Source of the DNA: Rhodobacteraceae bacterium IMCC1909
GTDB taxonomy: Bacteria; Pseudomonadota; Alphaproteobacteria; Rhodobacterales; Rhodobacteraceae
Reading direction: 5' to 3'
Assembly: GCA_030704425.1 (NCBI GenBank)
Contig: JAPDHM010000001.1
Span: 1,674,001-1,738,000 of the forward strand
DNA: 64,000 nt
Numbering within the stretch: the stretch's first letter is position 1; every line of letters begins with the position of its first letter. This document shows positions 37,289 through 44,705 of this stretch, piece by piece. The translations under genes and the position numbers were made by a program. The notes under the pieces are model-generated. The model did not search any database, was not told where the DNA came from, and worked only from the letters and a program-made list of their open reading frames with translations.

Positions 37289-38032
37289 TTAAGTCCTTTT
37301 GGCCGTTTTTGCGCGTTTTGAGAACCAATAAACAGGGATCATCACCAAGTAAATAGCATTAGAAAACAGAAGCGTATACCAAGGGAAAACAAACAGGCTA
37401 ATCACAAAGGCAACCGCCAGCAAAATCACCGGCAACCGCATGGAGGCGGGGAAGGTTGTGCCCTTCAATGACATGGTTGGAAATGTGCCCACCGCAAGAC
37501 CCGCACAGATCACGACAAATATGATGGCCGCCTCGACATAATGGCCAGCGACATCCACCCCGGCCATGACCAAAAACAGCGGCGACAGTCCCAAGCAGGC
37601 CAATGCGGGCGCAGGCACTCCTACAAAATCAACCGATTTAGCCCCACCCGATTGGCTGACATTAAAGCGCGCCAAGCGCAGGGCGCAGCAGATCGAAAAG
37701 ATCATGACAGCGATCCACCCAAATCTCGCAGCATCCGAGTCCACAAAGATCGTAAAATAGATCACCAGAGGCGTCGCGATCCCGAAATTGAAAAAATCGG
37801 CCAACGTGTCCAATTCGGCACCAATTTTACTTTCACTTTTCAAAGCCCGCGCCAGCCGGCCATCGGCGGCATCCAAAATCATTGCCAGAACTAACAAATA
37901 CAATGCCACGCTGACGTTGCCCTGCAGCGCAGAACGCACCGCCGTCAACCCAACGCAAATGCCGAAAATCGTTACGATATTCGGTAACATCTTAGAAAGT
38001 GGCTCTCTTGGAGCGGAAGACGAAGATTTCAT
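37289..38032 (-). CDS. pssA: CDP-diacylglycerol--serine O-phosphatidyltransferase
   Basis: A 247-residue polytopic membrane enzyme that makes phosphatidylserine. The CDP-alcohol phosphotransferase motif is complete: DAADGRLARALKSESKIGAELDTLADF (residues about 61-87, DGxxARx8Gx3Dx3D). Around eight hydrophobic segments follow. Its ATG overlaps, as ATGA, the stop of the degraded PAP2 gene upstream, so the operon once included that gene. It leads the surviving pssA-eptA-dgkA-psd unit. Confidence 0.94.
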   Translation of the reverse strand: MKSSSSAPREPLSKMLPNIVTIFGICVGLTAVRSALQGNVSVALYLLVLAMILDAADGRLARALKSESKIGAELDTLADFFNFGIATPLVIYFTIFVDSDAARFGWIAVMIFSICCALRLARFNVSQSGGAKSVDFVGVPAPALACLGLSPLFLVMAGVDVAGHYVEAAIIFVVICAGLAVGTFPTMSLKGTTFPASMRLPVILLAVAFVISLFVFPWYTLLFSNAIYLVMIPVYWFSKRAKTAKRT

Positions 38033-38651
38033 GTGACCCCAAAGAATCGCGCTATTTGACGGCGAAAACCAGACAGTTTTGTCGAAAACAATGCCGCCAC
38101 CAAAAGTCCAGCTTCAGCGCCAGACATTGTAGCAGAAATCGTATGCTTGTCCAACATAACCCGCGCGTACATTGTGAGTAGCAAAACCGGGATCACAATG
38201 ACGCCAAACCAAATACTTTACCGGCGCATTACAAAATAAGCGCAAGCCCCCGCAAGCGTTGAATGACCCGATGGCATATTATGTTTGCTGGTGGTCGAAT
38301 TGGGCCTTTGACCCAACCGCGTGCCCATGATTTCAACATCATTGAGTAGTCGCTTTGGACCATGTGACGCCAAAATCCCGACAACCGTTATCATCCCCAA
38401 TTGCTTCCAGCCCTCTTTGTCTTTCAAGACCAAGGCGAGCACAAAGGGTAGAAGCGTGTTAATGTGACGCCCATAATCTTCAAACGCCACAATCGCGGGT
38501 CGCTCATGCCCACCTTTTGAGGCTGCATAATCGCTTTTATATCAATGGAGTAGAAGGTCGCCGCAGGAATGATCAACACCACCATGCATATGACCACAGT
38601 ATGGCGGTAAATAACCTTTAGCGGTTGGGACAAAAGTTCTTTGAATGTCAT
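38029..38651 (-). pseudogene. PAP2-family phosphatase, broken by frameshift and stop
   Basis: The homologous protein starts at ATG 38651 (MTFKELLSQPLKVIYRHTVV) with two hydrophobic segments. Near 38495-38499 a one-base loss shifts the frame: the sequence continues as FEDYGRHINTLLPFVLALVL in another frame. The PAP2 motif KRLLND...SKHNMPSGHSTLAGACAYF is present. After YFVMRR there is an in-frame TAA (38218-38220), and coding-like sequence continues as SIWFGVIVIPVLLLTMYARV to a TGA that overlaps the pssA start. Intact relatives remove phosphates from lipid A or phosphatidate. Both lesions should abolish function. Confidence 0.85.
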
Positions 38652-39708
38652 AGGCTGCCTACTGCTCATAATTGCTGAATATGTCAAACTCGGGTTTGTA
38701 TATCTCACTGCGCAAACCGAAGGCGCCCATTATACTATGAAATGGAAAGTCATGGGGGTGGGTCTCCTGACGAAGGATCGATTGAGGCGTCAGGTCGCGC
38801 GCTTGGGCAAACCCCTCGGAAATCCACACAAAAAATTGCACTTCGCGTTGCGCTTTGGGAGCAATTGCGGTGGGTGCACCATGCAAATAAAATCCGTTTT
38901 CACCCAGAGATTGACCGTGATCAGACACGTAGATCAATGCCGCATTTACATCGCTAAGGGCATCAAGCTGCGCGATCAAATCAGCAATCAGATTGTCCGT
39001 ATAGCGGATCGTGTTGTCATAGGCGTTATCCAAGGCCTCTTGCGAACAGCTCGACACCTGAACTGTATCACAGACCGGCGTAAAATACACAAACTCCTTC
39101 GGATATTTGCTATAATAAGCCGGGCCATGACTGCCGGTTTGTGCAGGGTCACAAAAACACGAGCGCTCTCTGCCTGTTCAATCAAATCTCCCAAATGCCA
39201 ATTCAAGAGTGCATCCGATCCGCCTTCAGGACAAGGCGCAGCCGCACAAGCCTCCAAAATATCGGCCCGATTTTGGTACAGGTGCACATCAATCGGCGGC
39301 GGATCAGAGTTGTTGAACCAAAAAATTGTCGCAATCCCTTGGCATTTGAGGTAGTTTGGGAGCGGCTCAAAGACCGTACGCGCTGATGCCTAGCGCCCTT
39401 CGTGGGTTAAGATACAGGCTGTAGACGAAATAGTATTCGTCGAACACGCCAGACCGGCAGGGAAAACCGCGAGGTCATAGCGTGCAGTAAACGGGTTTGT
39501 GTCCCGCGCATACCCAAGGGCGGAAAAACGGTCTGCGCGGGCGGCCTCTCCAATGACCAAGACCACAACATCTTTAGGCGCTGTGGGCGCAGTCACAAAA
39601 TATGCATCGGGCAATAGAACTTGTTCGCGGTTGTCCATAGCGACGCGCTTGAAGTGCCGCGCGACGTTTACAACATAGGACCAAGGCAGAATTTTACTGC
39701 CCATGCGC

Positions 39709-39712
39709 GATG
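39709..39712. repeat. Target-site duplication GATG (left)
   Basis: The four bases GATG lie directly outside the left inverted repeat and are repeated at 40913-40916 outside the right one. Four-base duplications fit the IS407-like group of the IS3 family. Confidence 0.85.
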
Positions 39713-39738
39713 TGTCTAGCCCCCAATTTCAGTACCAG
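39713..39738. repeat. IS left terminal inverted repeat
   Basis: TGTCTAGCCCCC followed by a less conserved stretch ending ACCAG; it pairs imperfectly with 40886-40912, which has one extra T after TGTCT. The orfB stop codon (39716-39718) lies inside it. Confidence 0.85.
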
Positions 39739-40558
39739 TAATGTTGGGTTTTTCTAATAAGGTTTCTGGTGCTGGAGGTCGCATGCCAAGCGCATGATGG
39801 GGTCTGATTTGATTGTATTCCCTTAGCCAGACATTGATTGCCACCTGCGCCTGTTTGATGCTGTGGAACCATTCGGCATTGAGGACTTCTCTGCGCAGCG
39901 TGCCGTTGAACCGTTCGTTGTAGCCATTCTCCCAGGGGCTACCTGGGTAGATTTGGATCGGCGTCACCCCAACCTTTCTAAGCCATTCTTGGAGGTGTTC
40001 AGCAACGAACTCCCCACCATTGTCGGAACGGATAAATTCAGGTTTTCCGTATTTCAAAAGCAGACGATGCATGACCTCCAAAACATCGTCTGAATTCATT
40101 TTGTCTTTCACCTCAACACAAAGCGCTTGGCGGGTATATTCATCCAAGACGGTCAGCATTTTGTAGCTGCGTCCGTTACTCAGTTTGTCGTGTACAAAGT
40201 CGATAGCCCAAACATGATTAGCATGCGTAGGTCGCAGGCGAATGACCGAGCTGTCTTTGTGATACAGCTGCCGTCGCTTTTTATGTCGCTCAGGTAGTTT
40301 TAGCCCTTCTTCGCGCCACAAACGCTCAACCTTCTTGTGATTGACGCGCCAACCTTCGATCCGCAGCAGTTCAGCAATCTTACGATAGCCATATCTGCCG
40401 TGCTGCTTGGCCAAACGGATCATGGCTAAGCGTAATGCATCATTATCTTGGAACTTGGCTTTGTAATGCAAACTTGAACGCGACACGCTGAGCACTGCAC
40501 AGGTACGTCGTTCTGAAGTGTTCAGCTTTTGACGGGTGTGGATCACGGCCTGACGCAA
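39716..40558 (-). CDS. IS3-family transposase OrfB (DDE integrase)
   Basis: A 280-residue frame with the IS3 OrfB layout: an N-terminal HTH_21 region (YGYRKIAELLRIEGWRVNHKKVERLWREEGL) and the rve integrase core. The DDE residues can be placed at VWAIDFVHDKLSNG (first Asp), IRSDNGGEFVAEHL (second Asp) and NGYNERFNGTLRREVLN (Glu). No ATG is available; the frame opens upstream and is most likely read as an OrfAB fusion by -1 frameshifting at 40582-40588, or less likely from TTG 40558. Confidence 0.92.
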   Translation of the reverse strand: MRQAVIHTRQKLNTSERRTCAVLSVSRSSLHYKAKFQDNDALRLAMIRLAKQHGRYGYRKIAELLRIEGWRVNHKKVERLWREEGLKLPERHKKRRQLYHKDSSVIRLRPTHANHVWAIDFVHDKLSNGRSYKMLTVLDEYTRQALCVEVKDKMNSDDVLEVMHRLLLKYGKPEFIRSDNGGEFVAEHLQEWLRKVGVTPIQIYPGSPWENGYNERFNGTLRREVLNAEWFHSIKQAQVAINVWLREYNQIRPHHALGMRPPAPETLLEKPNITGTEIGG

Positions 40559-40569
40559 CCCATCAATCG

Positions 40570-40857
40570 TCAGACCTTCGGCTTTAAATAATCAAGGCTC
40601 TCCTTCAGGATCAGCTTATCCAGTTGAAGGTCCGCAACGATTTTCTTCAGCCGCTCGTTTTCTTTTTTAAGTGCCTTCATTTCCGAAAGTTGCGGCCTAC
40701 CCAAACCACCAAATTTCTTCCGCCAATAATAATAGGTTTTGTCCGAAATCTCGGCCTTGCGACAAGCGCTCAAAACATCCAAGCCATCGTGCAAATGAAT
40801 GTCAATCTCGCGCAATACCTTCAGCGCATCCTCATCCGAATATCGTTTCCGTGCCAT
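40570..40857 (-). CDS. IS3-family transposase OrfA
   Basis: A 95-residue DNA-binding protein. A helix-turn-helix covers residues 10-50 (DALKVLREIDIHLHDGLD...SDKTYYYWRKKFGG). A leucine-zipper/coiled-coil follows (ALKKENERLKKIVADLQLDKL), as in HTH_Tnp_1 proteins of the IS407 group. It recognises the element ends. It ends KPKV just after the slippery site for OrfAB fusion. Confidence 0.92.
   Translation of the reverse strand: MARKRYSDEDALKVLREIDIHLHDGLDVLSACRKAEISDKTYYYWRKKFGGLGRPQLSEMKALKKENERLKKIVADLQLDKLILKESLDYLKPKV
40582..40588 (-). promoter_or_regulatory. Programmed -1 frameshift heptamer of the IS
   Basis: On the minus strand T TTA AAG fits X XXY YYZ in the orfA frame, four codons before its TGA. 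Slipping back one base gives TTT AAA G and leads straight into the orfB frame (AEGLTIDGLRQ...). This is the expected route to the OrfAB transposase. Confidence 0.75.
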
Positions 40858-40885
40858 TCTTCACAACTCCCTTGGTCAACAAATA

Positions 40886-40912
40886 CTGGCACAGTTTTAG
40901 GGGGCTAAGACA
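40886..40912. repeat. IS right terminal inverted repeat
   Basis: Read on the minus strand it begins TGTCTTAGCCCCC and ends GTGCCAG, matching the left end except for one inserted T and several changes in the inner half. Confidence 0.85.
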
Positions 40913-40916
40913 GATG
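40913..40916. repeat. Target-site duplication GATG (right)
   Basis: Partner of the left GATG at 39709-39712. Deleting the element and one copy rejoins the second eptA reading frame without change. Confidence 0.85.
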
Positions 40917-41551
40917 CATGTCGGTCATACCAAAGCATTGTGAAAGAGGTTACTATACTCCATGCGGCCAACACGCCAATCGCCCCAAGCGCCAAGGCAG
41001 GGCGCCAAATGCGCTTTGGAGCCTGCACTCTGATTATTAAGACCAAAACAGCCGGAATTATTCTCAGGAACAGCACATAAGGCAAAAGCGACAGATGCAA
41101 GAGCTCAGCGGTTTCGCGTTGGTCGGTGTTTAAGACATTCCCGACCATGGTACAATCAATTTCAATTCCGTAAGTCAGCATAAAATAGATCGCGACCGCA
41201 TTAACGATGAACAACAATGCGACCACTGTCTTCATCAGCCAAAGCGCGATGGTTACCAGAATGCAGACAAGGGCGGCGAAAAGGCAAAATTACAACACTT
41301 GCAACGATAAGATGCACCCAGCCCTCAACCGTATGTAGATCACTGAACCGCAACGCATAGGAGAGCAAAGGCGCTTGAAATGCTGCCAAAGTGAACACAC
41401 AGACAGCAGCCGTAAAACTCACCAACCCAACATGTCTGGTTAGTATGTTTTTAAACCAATCGCGCACAACCATATATTTCCGAAAGGCAGCTACGCATTA
41501 TCGCAACCCCAAGTGCTAGCTACCTTTTCGGTCGCGGCACTGTCAATTGAG

Positions 41552-42988
41552 CTACAATCCCTTGTTTTTGTACGATGCGGCGACCTTTTGGATACTGACC
41601 AGATAGGCAGCGGTTCGCAGATCTGGCACGTCGGCACGCCGCCGCCACACCTCTGCCATGTCGCTGTATGCGCCGCGCATCGTGTCATCGAGGCCAGAAC
41701 GCACCAGTTCTAATTCACTGGCGCCTTTCAGATATTTCTCCTTAAAATTCGGAGTCAGCTGCCAATTGACGTTGCTGGATTTGCTCAACCGCTCCAACTC
41801 ATTGACAATAAGCTGGTTGCGCGACTCCTCGCGGCGGCGTTCCATGCGGCCAAAGCGAATATGGCTAAGGTTTTTCACCCATTCGAAATAAGACACCGTC
41901 ACGCCGCCCGCGTTGGCGTACATATCCGGGATAATCACCACGCCCCGCTCACGCAGGATCGCATCCGCCCCGGCAGTCACTGGTCCATTCGCCGCCTCGA
42001 CTATCAAACGCGCCTGCACCCGATTGGCGTTATCACGATGGATAACCCCCTCTAAGGCCGCAGGGATTAAAATGTCACAATCTGCCTCCAAAACGCTTGC
42101 CCCATCGGCGGTATAGCTGCCGCCTTCAAACCCCTTCACCCCGCCATGTTCGGCGATCCAGGTCTTGAGCGCCTCAATATCCAGGCCATCGGGGTTTTGC
42201 ACCGCTCCGTCCCGCTCAATTACCCCGGTGATCCGCGCACCATCTTCCTCACTTAAAAATTTCGCTGCGTGATACCCCACATTGCCAAGCCCTTGCACAA
42301 TAACGGCCTTGGACTCGAGCTCCCCTGACAGCCCAGCCGCCGCGAGATCTTCAGGATGGCGGAAGAACTCTTGCAAGGCATATTGCACGCCGCGGCCAGT
42401 CGCTTCCGTGCGCCCTTCAATCCCGCCGCCGCTTACCGGCTTGCCAGTGACGCAGGCCCGGGCATTGATGTCCGTTGTATGCATCCGCTGATATTGATCG
42501 GCAATCCATGCCATTTCCCGCTCGCCCGTGCCCATATCCGGTGCCGGTACGTTTTGCGACGGGTGGATCAAATCACGTTTAATCAGCTCATAGGCAAAGC
42601 GTCGGGTGATTTGTTCTAATTCATGCTCATCATAGGCCAAAGGATCAATCCGCAGGCCGCCCTTTGAGCCGCCATAAGGCGCATCAACCAAAGCACATTT
42701 ATAGGTCATCAAAGCGGCAAGCGCCTCCACCTCATCTTGGTTAACGCCAAGCGCATACCGAATGCCACCTTTAACCGGCTCCATATGTTCCGAATGCACC
42801 GCGCGGTAGCCTGTGAATGTGGTCATCTGGCCGCGCAGGCGTACCCCAAAGCGCACCGTATAGGTGGCATTACAGACCCTAATCTTTTCCGCCAATCCCG
42901 GCGATAAATCCAAAAGCGCCACGGCGCGATTGAACATTATATCTACACTGTCGCGAAAACTTGGCTCAGATGCGTTGGCGTCCTTCAT
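41552..42988 (-). CDS. Glu/Leu/Phe/Val dehydrogenase (NAD(P)-glutamate dehydrogenase type)
   Basis: A 478-residue amino-acid dehydrogenase. The catalytic-lysine block is GGSKGGLRIDP, preceded by MTYKCALVDAPYGG (residues about 94-118). The substrate region NVPAPDMGTGEREMAWI follows, and the NAD-binding fold has VQGLGNVGYHAAKFL near residue 225. It most likely interconverts glutamate and 2-oxoglutarate with ammonium, but family members also act on leucine or phenylalanine. It stands alone on the minus strand, 80 bp upstream of the broken eptA copy. The C-terminal RTAAYLVSIQKVAASYKNKG is as in relatives. Confidence 0.92.
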   Translation of the reverse strand: MKDANASEPSFRDSVDIMFNRAVALLDLSPGLAEKIRVCNATYTVRFGVRLRGQMTTFTGYRAVHSEHMEPVKGGIRYALGVNQDEVEALAALMTYKCALVDAPYGGSKGGLRIDPLAYDEHELEQITRRFAYELIKRDLIHPSQNVPAPDMGTGEREMAWIADQYQRMHTTDINARACVTGKPVSGGGIEGRTEATGRGVQYALQEFFRHPEDLAAAGLSGELESKAVIVQGLGNVGYHAAKFLSEEDGARITGVIERDGAVQNPDGLDIEALKTWIAEHGGVKGFEGGSYTADGASVLEADCDILIPAALEGVIHRDNANRVQARLIVEAANGPVTAGADAILRERGVVIIPDMYANAGGVTVSYFEWVKNLSHIRFGRMERRREESRNQLIVNELERLSKSSNVNWQLTPNFKEKYLKGASELELVRSGLDDTMRGAYSDMAEVWRRRADVPDLRTAAYLVSIQKVAASYKNKGL

Positions 42989-43066
42989 GAAACCTATCCT
43001 GAATAGCAGTTGGAATATACTGCCCTCAGCTTACCGCGGCTCATGTGAAATAAAACGCCTATTTTC

Positions 43067-43564
43067 TCATAATTTCATGTTCATTAGTGGAGAATCTGCG
43101 CGCTCTTCGAGCAAAGCCGCTAAACTGTCCGACATAAATTTCGCCTCGGACGGCGCCGTCACCCCGCCGATACCGACCCGCGTGCCGAATTTCCAATAGA
43201 GGCCTGGGATCCAGGCCCGCTCTGTCTTGTTTTGCAAGGTCACAACGAAACCATTGGAGGGTTTGAATGCGAACACGCCGCGCTCTACGCACAAAATATC
43301 ATCCATCGCGGCCAAAACGCGGCCGTCTTCAAAATAGAGCCCCGAGGCGCGCAACTCAATATGGCCCTTGGTGCCCCTTTGCATAGCGCGCGCCATCCAC
43401 AGCACTGCCGCAGCAATCCCAACTAAAAACGCCTTATGCACAAATCCCGCATCAATAGTGACCGTCAGGTATAAAAGCAAAAATCCGAGCAGCATCATGA
43501 CAAAAAGGGCAAAGCCGCGACGCACCGTCGAGGCTTTGAGTCGCGCAATTACAGAATCTGACAT
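43067..43564 (-). CDS. Conserved membrane protein of unknown function
   Basis: A 165-residue protein that I can only place as a conserved roseobacter-type hypothetical. ATG 43564 was chosen because AGGAAGG lies 5 bases upstream. Two adjacent hydrophobic helices occupy residues about 17-60 (GFALFVMMLLGFLLLYL and HKAFLVGIAAAVLWMA). A soluble beta-rich domain follows (IELRASGLYFEDGRVLAAMDD...VERGVFAFKPSNGFVVTLQ), which resembles PH-like bacterial domains. No catalytic motif is seen. It lies between two metabolic genes, 78 bp upstream of the dehydrogenase start. Confidence 0.75.
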   Translation of the reverse strand: MSDSVIARLKASTVRRGFALFVMMLLGFLLLYLTVTIDAGFVHKAFLVGIAAAVLWMARAMQRGTKGHIELRASGLYFEDGRVLAAMDDILCVERGVFAFKPSNGFVVTLQNKTERAWIPGLYWKFGTRVGIGGVTAPSEAKFMSDSLAALLEERADSPLMNMKL

Positions 43565-43653
43565 TTCGGCCTTCCTCAAATTTCACCTTTGAGGCGGGCG
43601 CCTCGCGGTCTACCTGCCTTGAAACGCGCTAAGATGGAAGGTTAAACTTTGCC

Positions 43654-44598
43654 TTAACGGCGCACCACCACCTCATATCCGCGCTCTTCGGGTTCATCAT
43701 CAATAAGTTCTTGCGGAAAGCCAGGAGCTTGAATGCTCAATCCGGTAGCCTCCTCCAGACGCTCAATGATCCGATCCGATTGCGCGCGGACGCCATAGCG
43801 TTTTTGCCCATCGCTCATGATATCAATGATCATCGGAGAAATTTCCAAAGGCACGCCGTGATCATCTGCAATCTTTTGAAATAAACCGATGTCCTTTTGC
43901 ACCAAATCCATTGTGAAATTCACATCGCGCGATCCCGAAAGGATCAACTGGCTTTCGGTTTCATGCACAAAGGAGGTGCCAGACGACATCGCGATGGCCT
44001 CGTAGGTCATGCCAAGGTCCATTCCAGCGGCTTTCATCACGGTCAGTGCTTCGCAAACCGTGATCAAATTGGCTGTGGCGAGGTAATTGGTCATCACTTT
44101 CAAAGTACTGGAATTGCCAATCTCTCCCACATGCAAAATGCGCCGCCCCATATGGGTTAGGATTGGCAGAACCTTGTCAAAGGTCGCACGGGTGCAGCCG
44201 GCATAGATAGAAATATTGCCCGTGTCGGCCCGATGGCAACCGCCTGATACGGGGCAATCCACCGCTTCACCGCCCACGGCCAGAACCAAAGCCCCCAGCC
44301 GCTTCACCTCACTGGCATCTGTCGTTGACATCTCCATCCAAATCTTGCCGGGCCCAACATGCGGCAACATCTCACTGACCACCGCATCACAGGCGGCAGG
44401 GCTGGGCAGGCAGGTAATGACGGCATCACAGTCCTGCATCAATTGCGCTGGGCTTGACCCGTCTTTGGCCCCACGCGCCACGAAATCTGTCACAAAGCTA
44501 TCGTTGAGATCATGAACGCTGAGATCCATGCCGTTGCGCAGCAAACTGCCTGCCAATTTGCCCCCAACATTGCCCAAGCCAATAAATCCGACTTTCAT
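43654..44598 (-). CDS. Beta-hydroxyacid dehydrogenase (3-hydroxyisobutyrate dehydrogenase-like)
   Basis: A 314-residue NAD(P)-dependent enzyme of the 6-phosphogluconate/3-hydroxyisobutyrate dehydrogenase superfamily. The nucleotide motif KVGFIGLGNVGGKLAGSLL is at the N-terminus, DCPVSGG (substrate loop) near residue 120, and the catalytic lysine in SSTLKVMTNYLATANL near residue 170. ATG 44598 was chosen because GGGAGAGA precedes it. Substrate is not certain: 3-hydroxyisobutyrate, tartronate semialdehyde and related acids are all possible. It is divergent from the reductive-dehalogenase-like gene with 107 bp between starts, so they may share regulation. Confidence 0.85.
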   Translation of the reverse strand: MKVGFIGLGNVGGKLAGSLLRNGMDLSVHDLNDSFVTDFVARGAKDGSSPAQLMQDCDAVITCLPSPAACDAVVSEMLPHVGPGKIWMEMSTTDASEVKRLGALVLAVGGEAVDCPVSGGCHRADTGNISIYAGCTRATFDKVLPILTHMGRRILHVGEIGNSSTLKVMTNYLATANLITVCEALTVMKAAGMDLGMTYEAIAMSSGTSFVHETESQLILSGSRDVNFTMDLVQKDIGLFQKIADDHGVPLEISPMIIDIMSDGQKRYGVRAQSDRIIERLEEATGLSIQAPGFPQELIDDEPEERGYEVVVRR

Positions 44599-44705
44599 GT
44601 CTTCTCTCCCAAATGAACTTTGACCGTAGAAAAGCAACCATTGGCGACATGTCGCCCTCATTTGCGACGCTTGTCATCCGGCTTGTGATTTTGCAGTGTG
44701 TTTTC

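Larger units (their letters stand above)
39713..40912 (-). mobile_element. IS3-family insertion sequence (IS407-like group), 1200 bp
   Basis: A complete element: imperfect terminal inverted repeats (39713-39738 and 40886-40912), a 4-bp GATG target duplication on both sides, and two overlapping transposase frames (orfA, orfB) in the minus direction. The ends have the TG...CA form (TGTCTAGCCCCC left, complement of TGTCTTAGCCCCC right). It is inserted in the second eptA copy in the same orientation as the host operon. Both frames and the frameshift signal are intact, so it may still be mobile. Confidence 0.93.
38659..41473 (-). pseudogene. Second eptA-like phosphoethanolamine transferase, IS-disrupted and multiply mutated
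   Basis: A second EptA family gene, starting at ATG 41473 with the membrane domain (FTLAAFQAPLLSYALRFSD). Lesions in order: a one-base loss in an A-run near 41279-41282; an IS3-family element at 39713-40912; an in-frame TAG at 39390-39392 (LTHEGR, stop, ASARTVFEPLP); and a one-base loss near 39140-39144. The parts still spell EptA landmarks: VVLVIGEAARADRFSALGYA, CSTNTISSTACILTH, TGSHGPAYYSKYP and YVSDHGQSLGENGFYLHG. The protein would end SNYEQ at 38659. Removal of the IS and one target copy restores the frame exactly across the insertion (YDRHAS-RMGS). It differs clearly from the intact eptA at 35675, so it is not a recent duplicate. Confidence 0.88.

Noticed and set aside
38659-39090. The 143-codon fragment as a separate sulfatase-like gene
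   Set aside because: It is the C-terminal quarter of the broken second eptA; upstream homologous sequence continues in other frames across the lesions.
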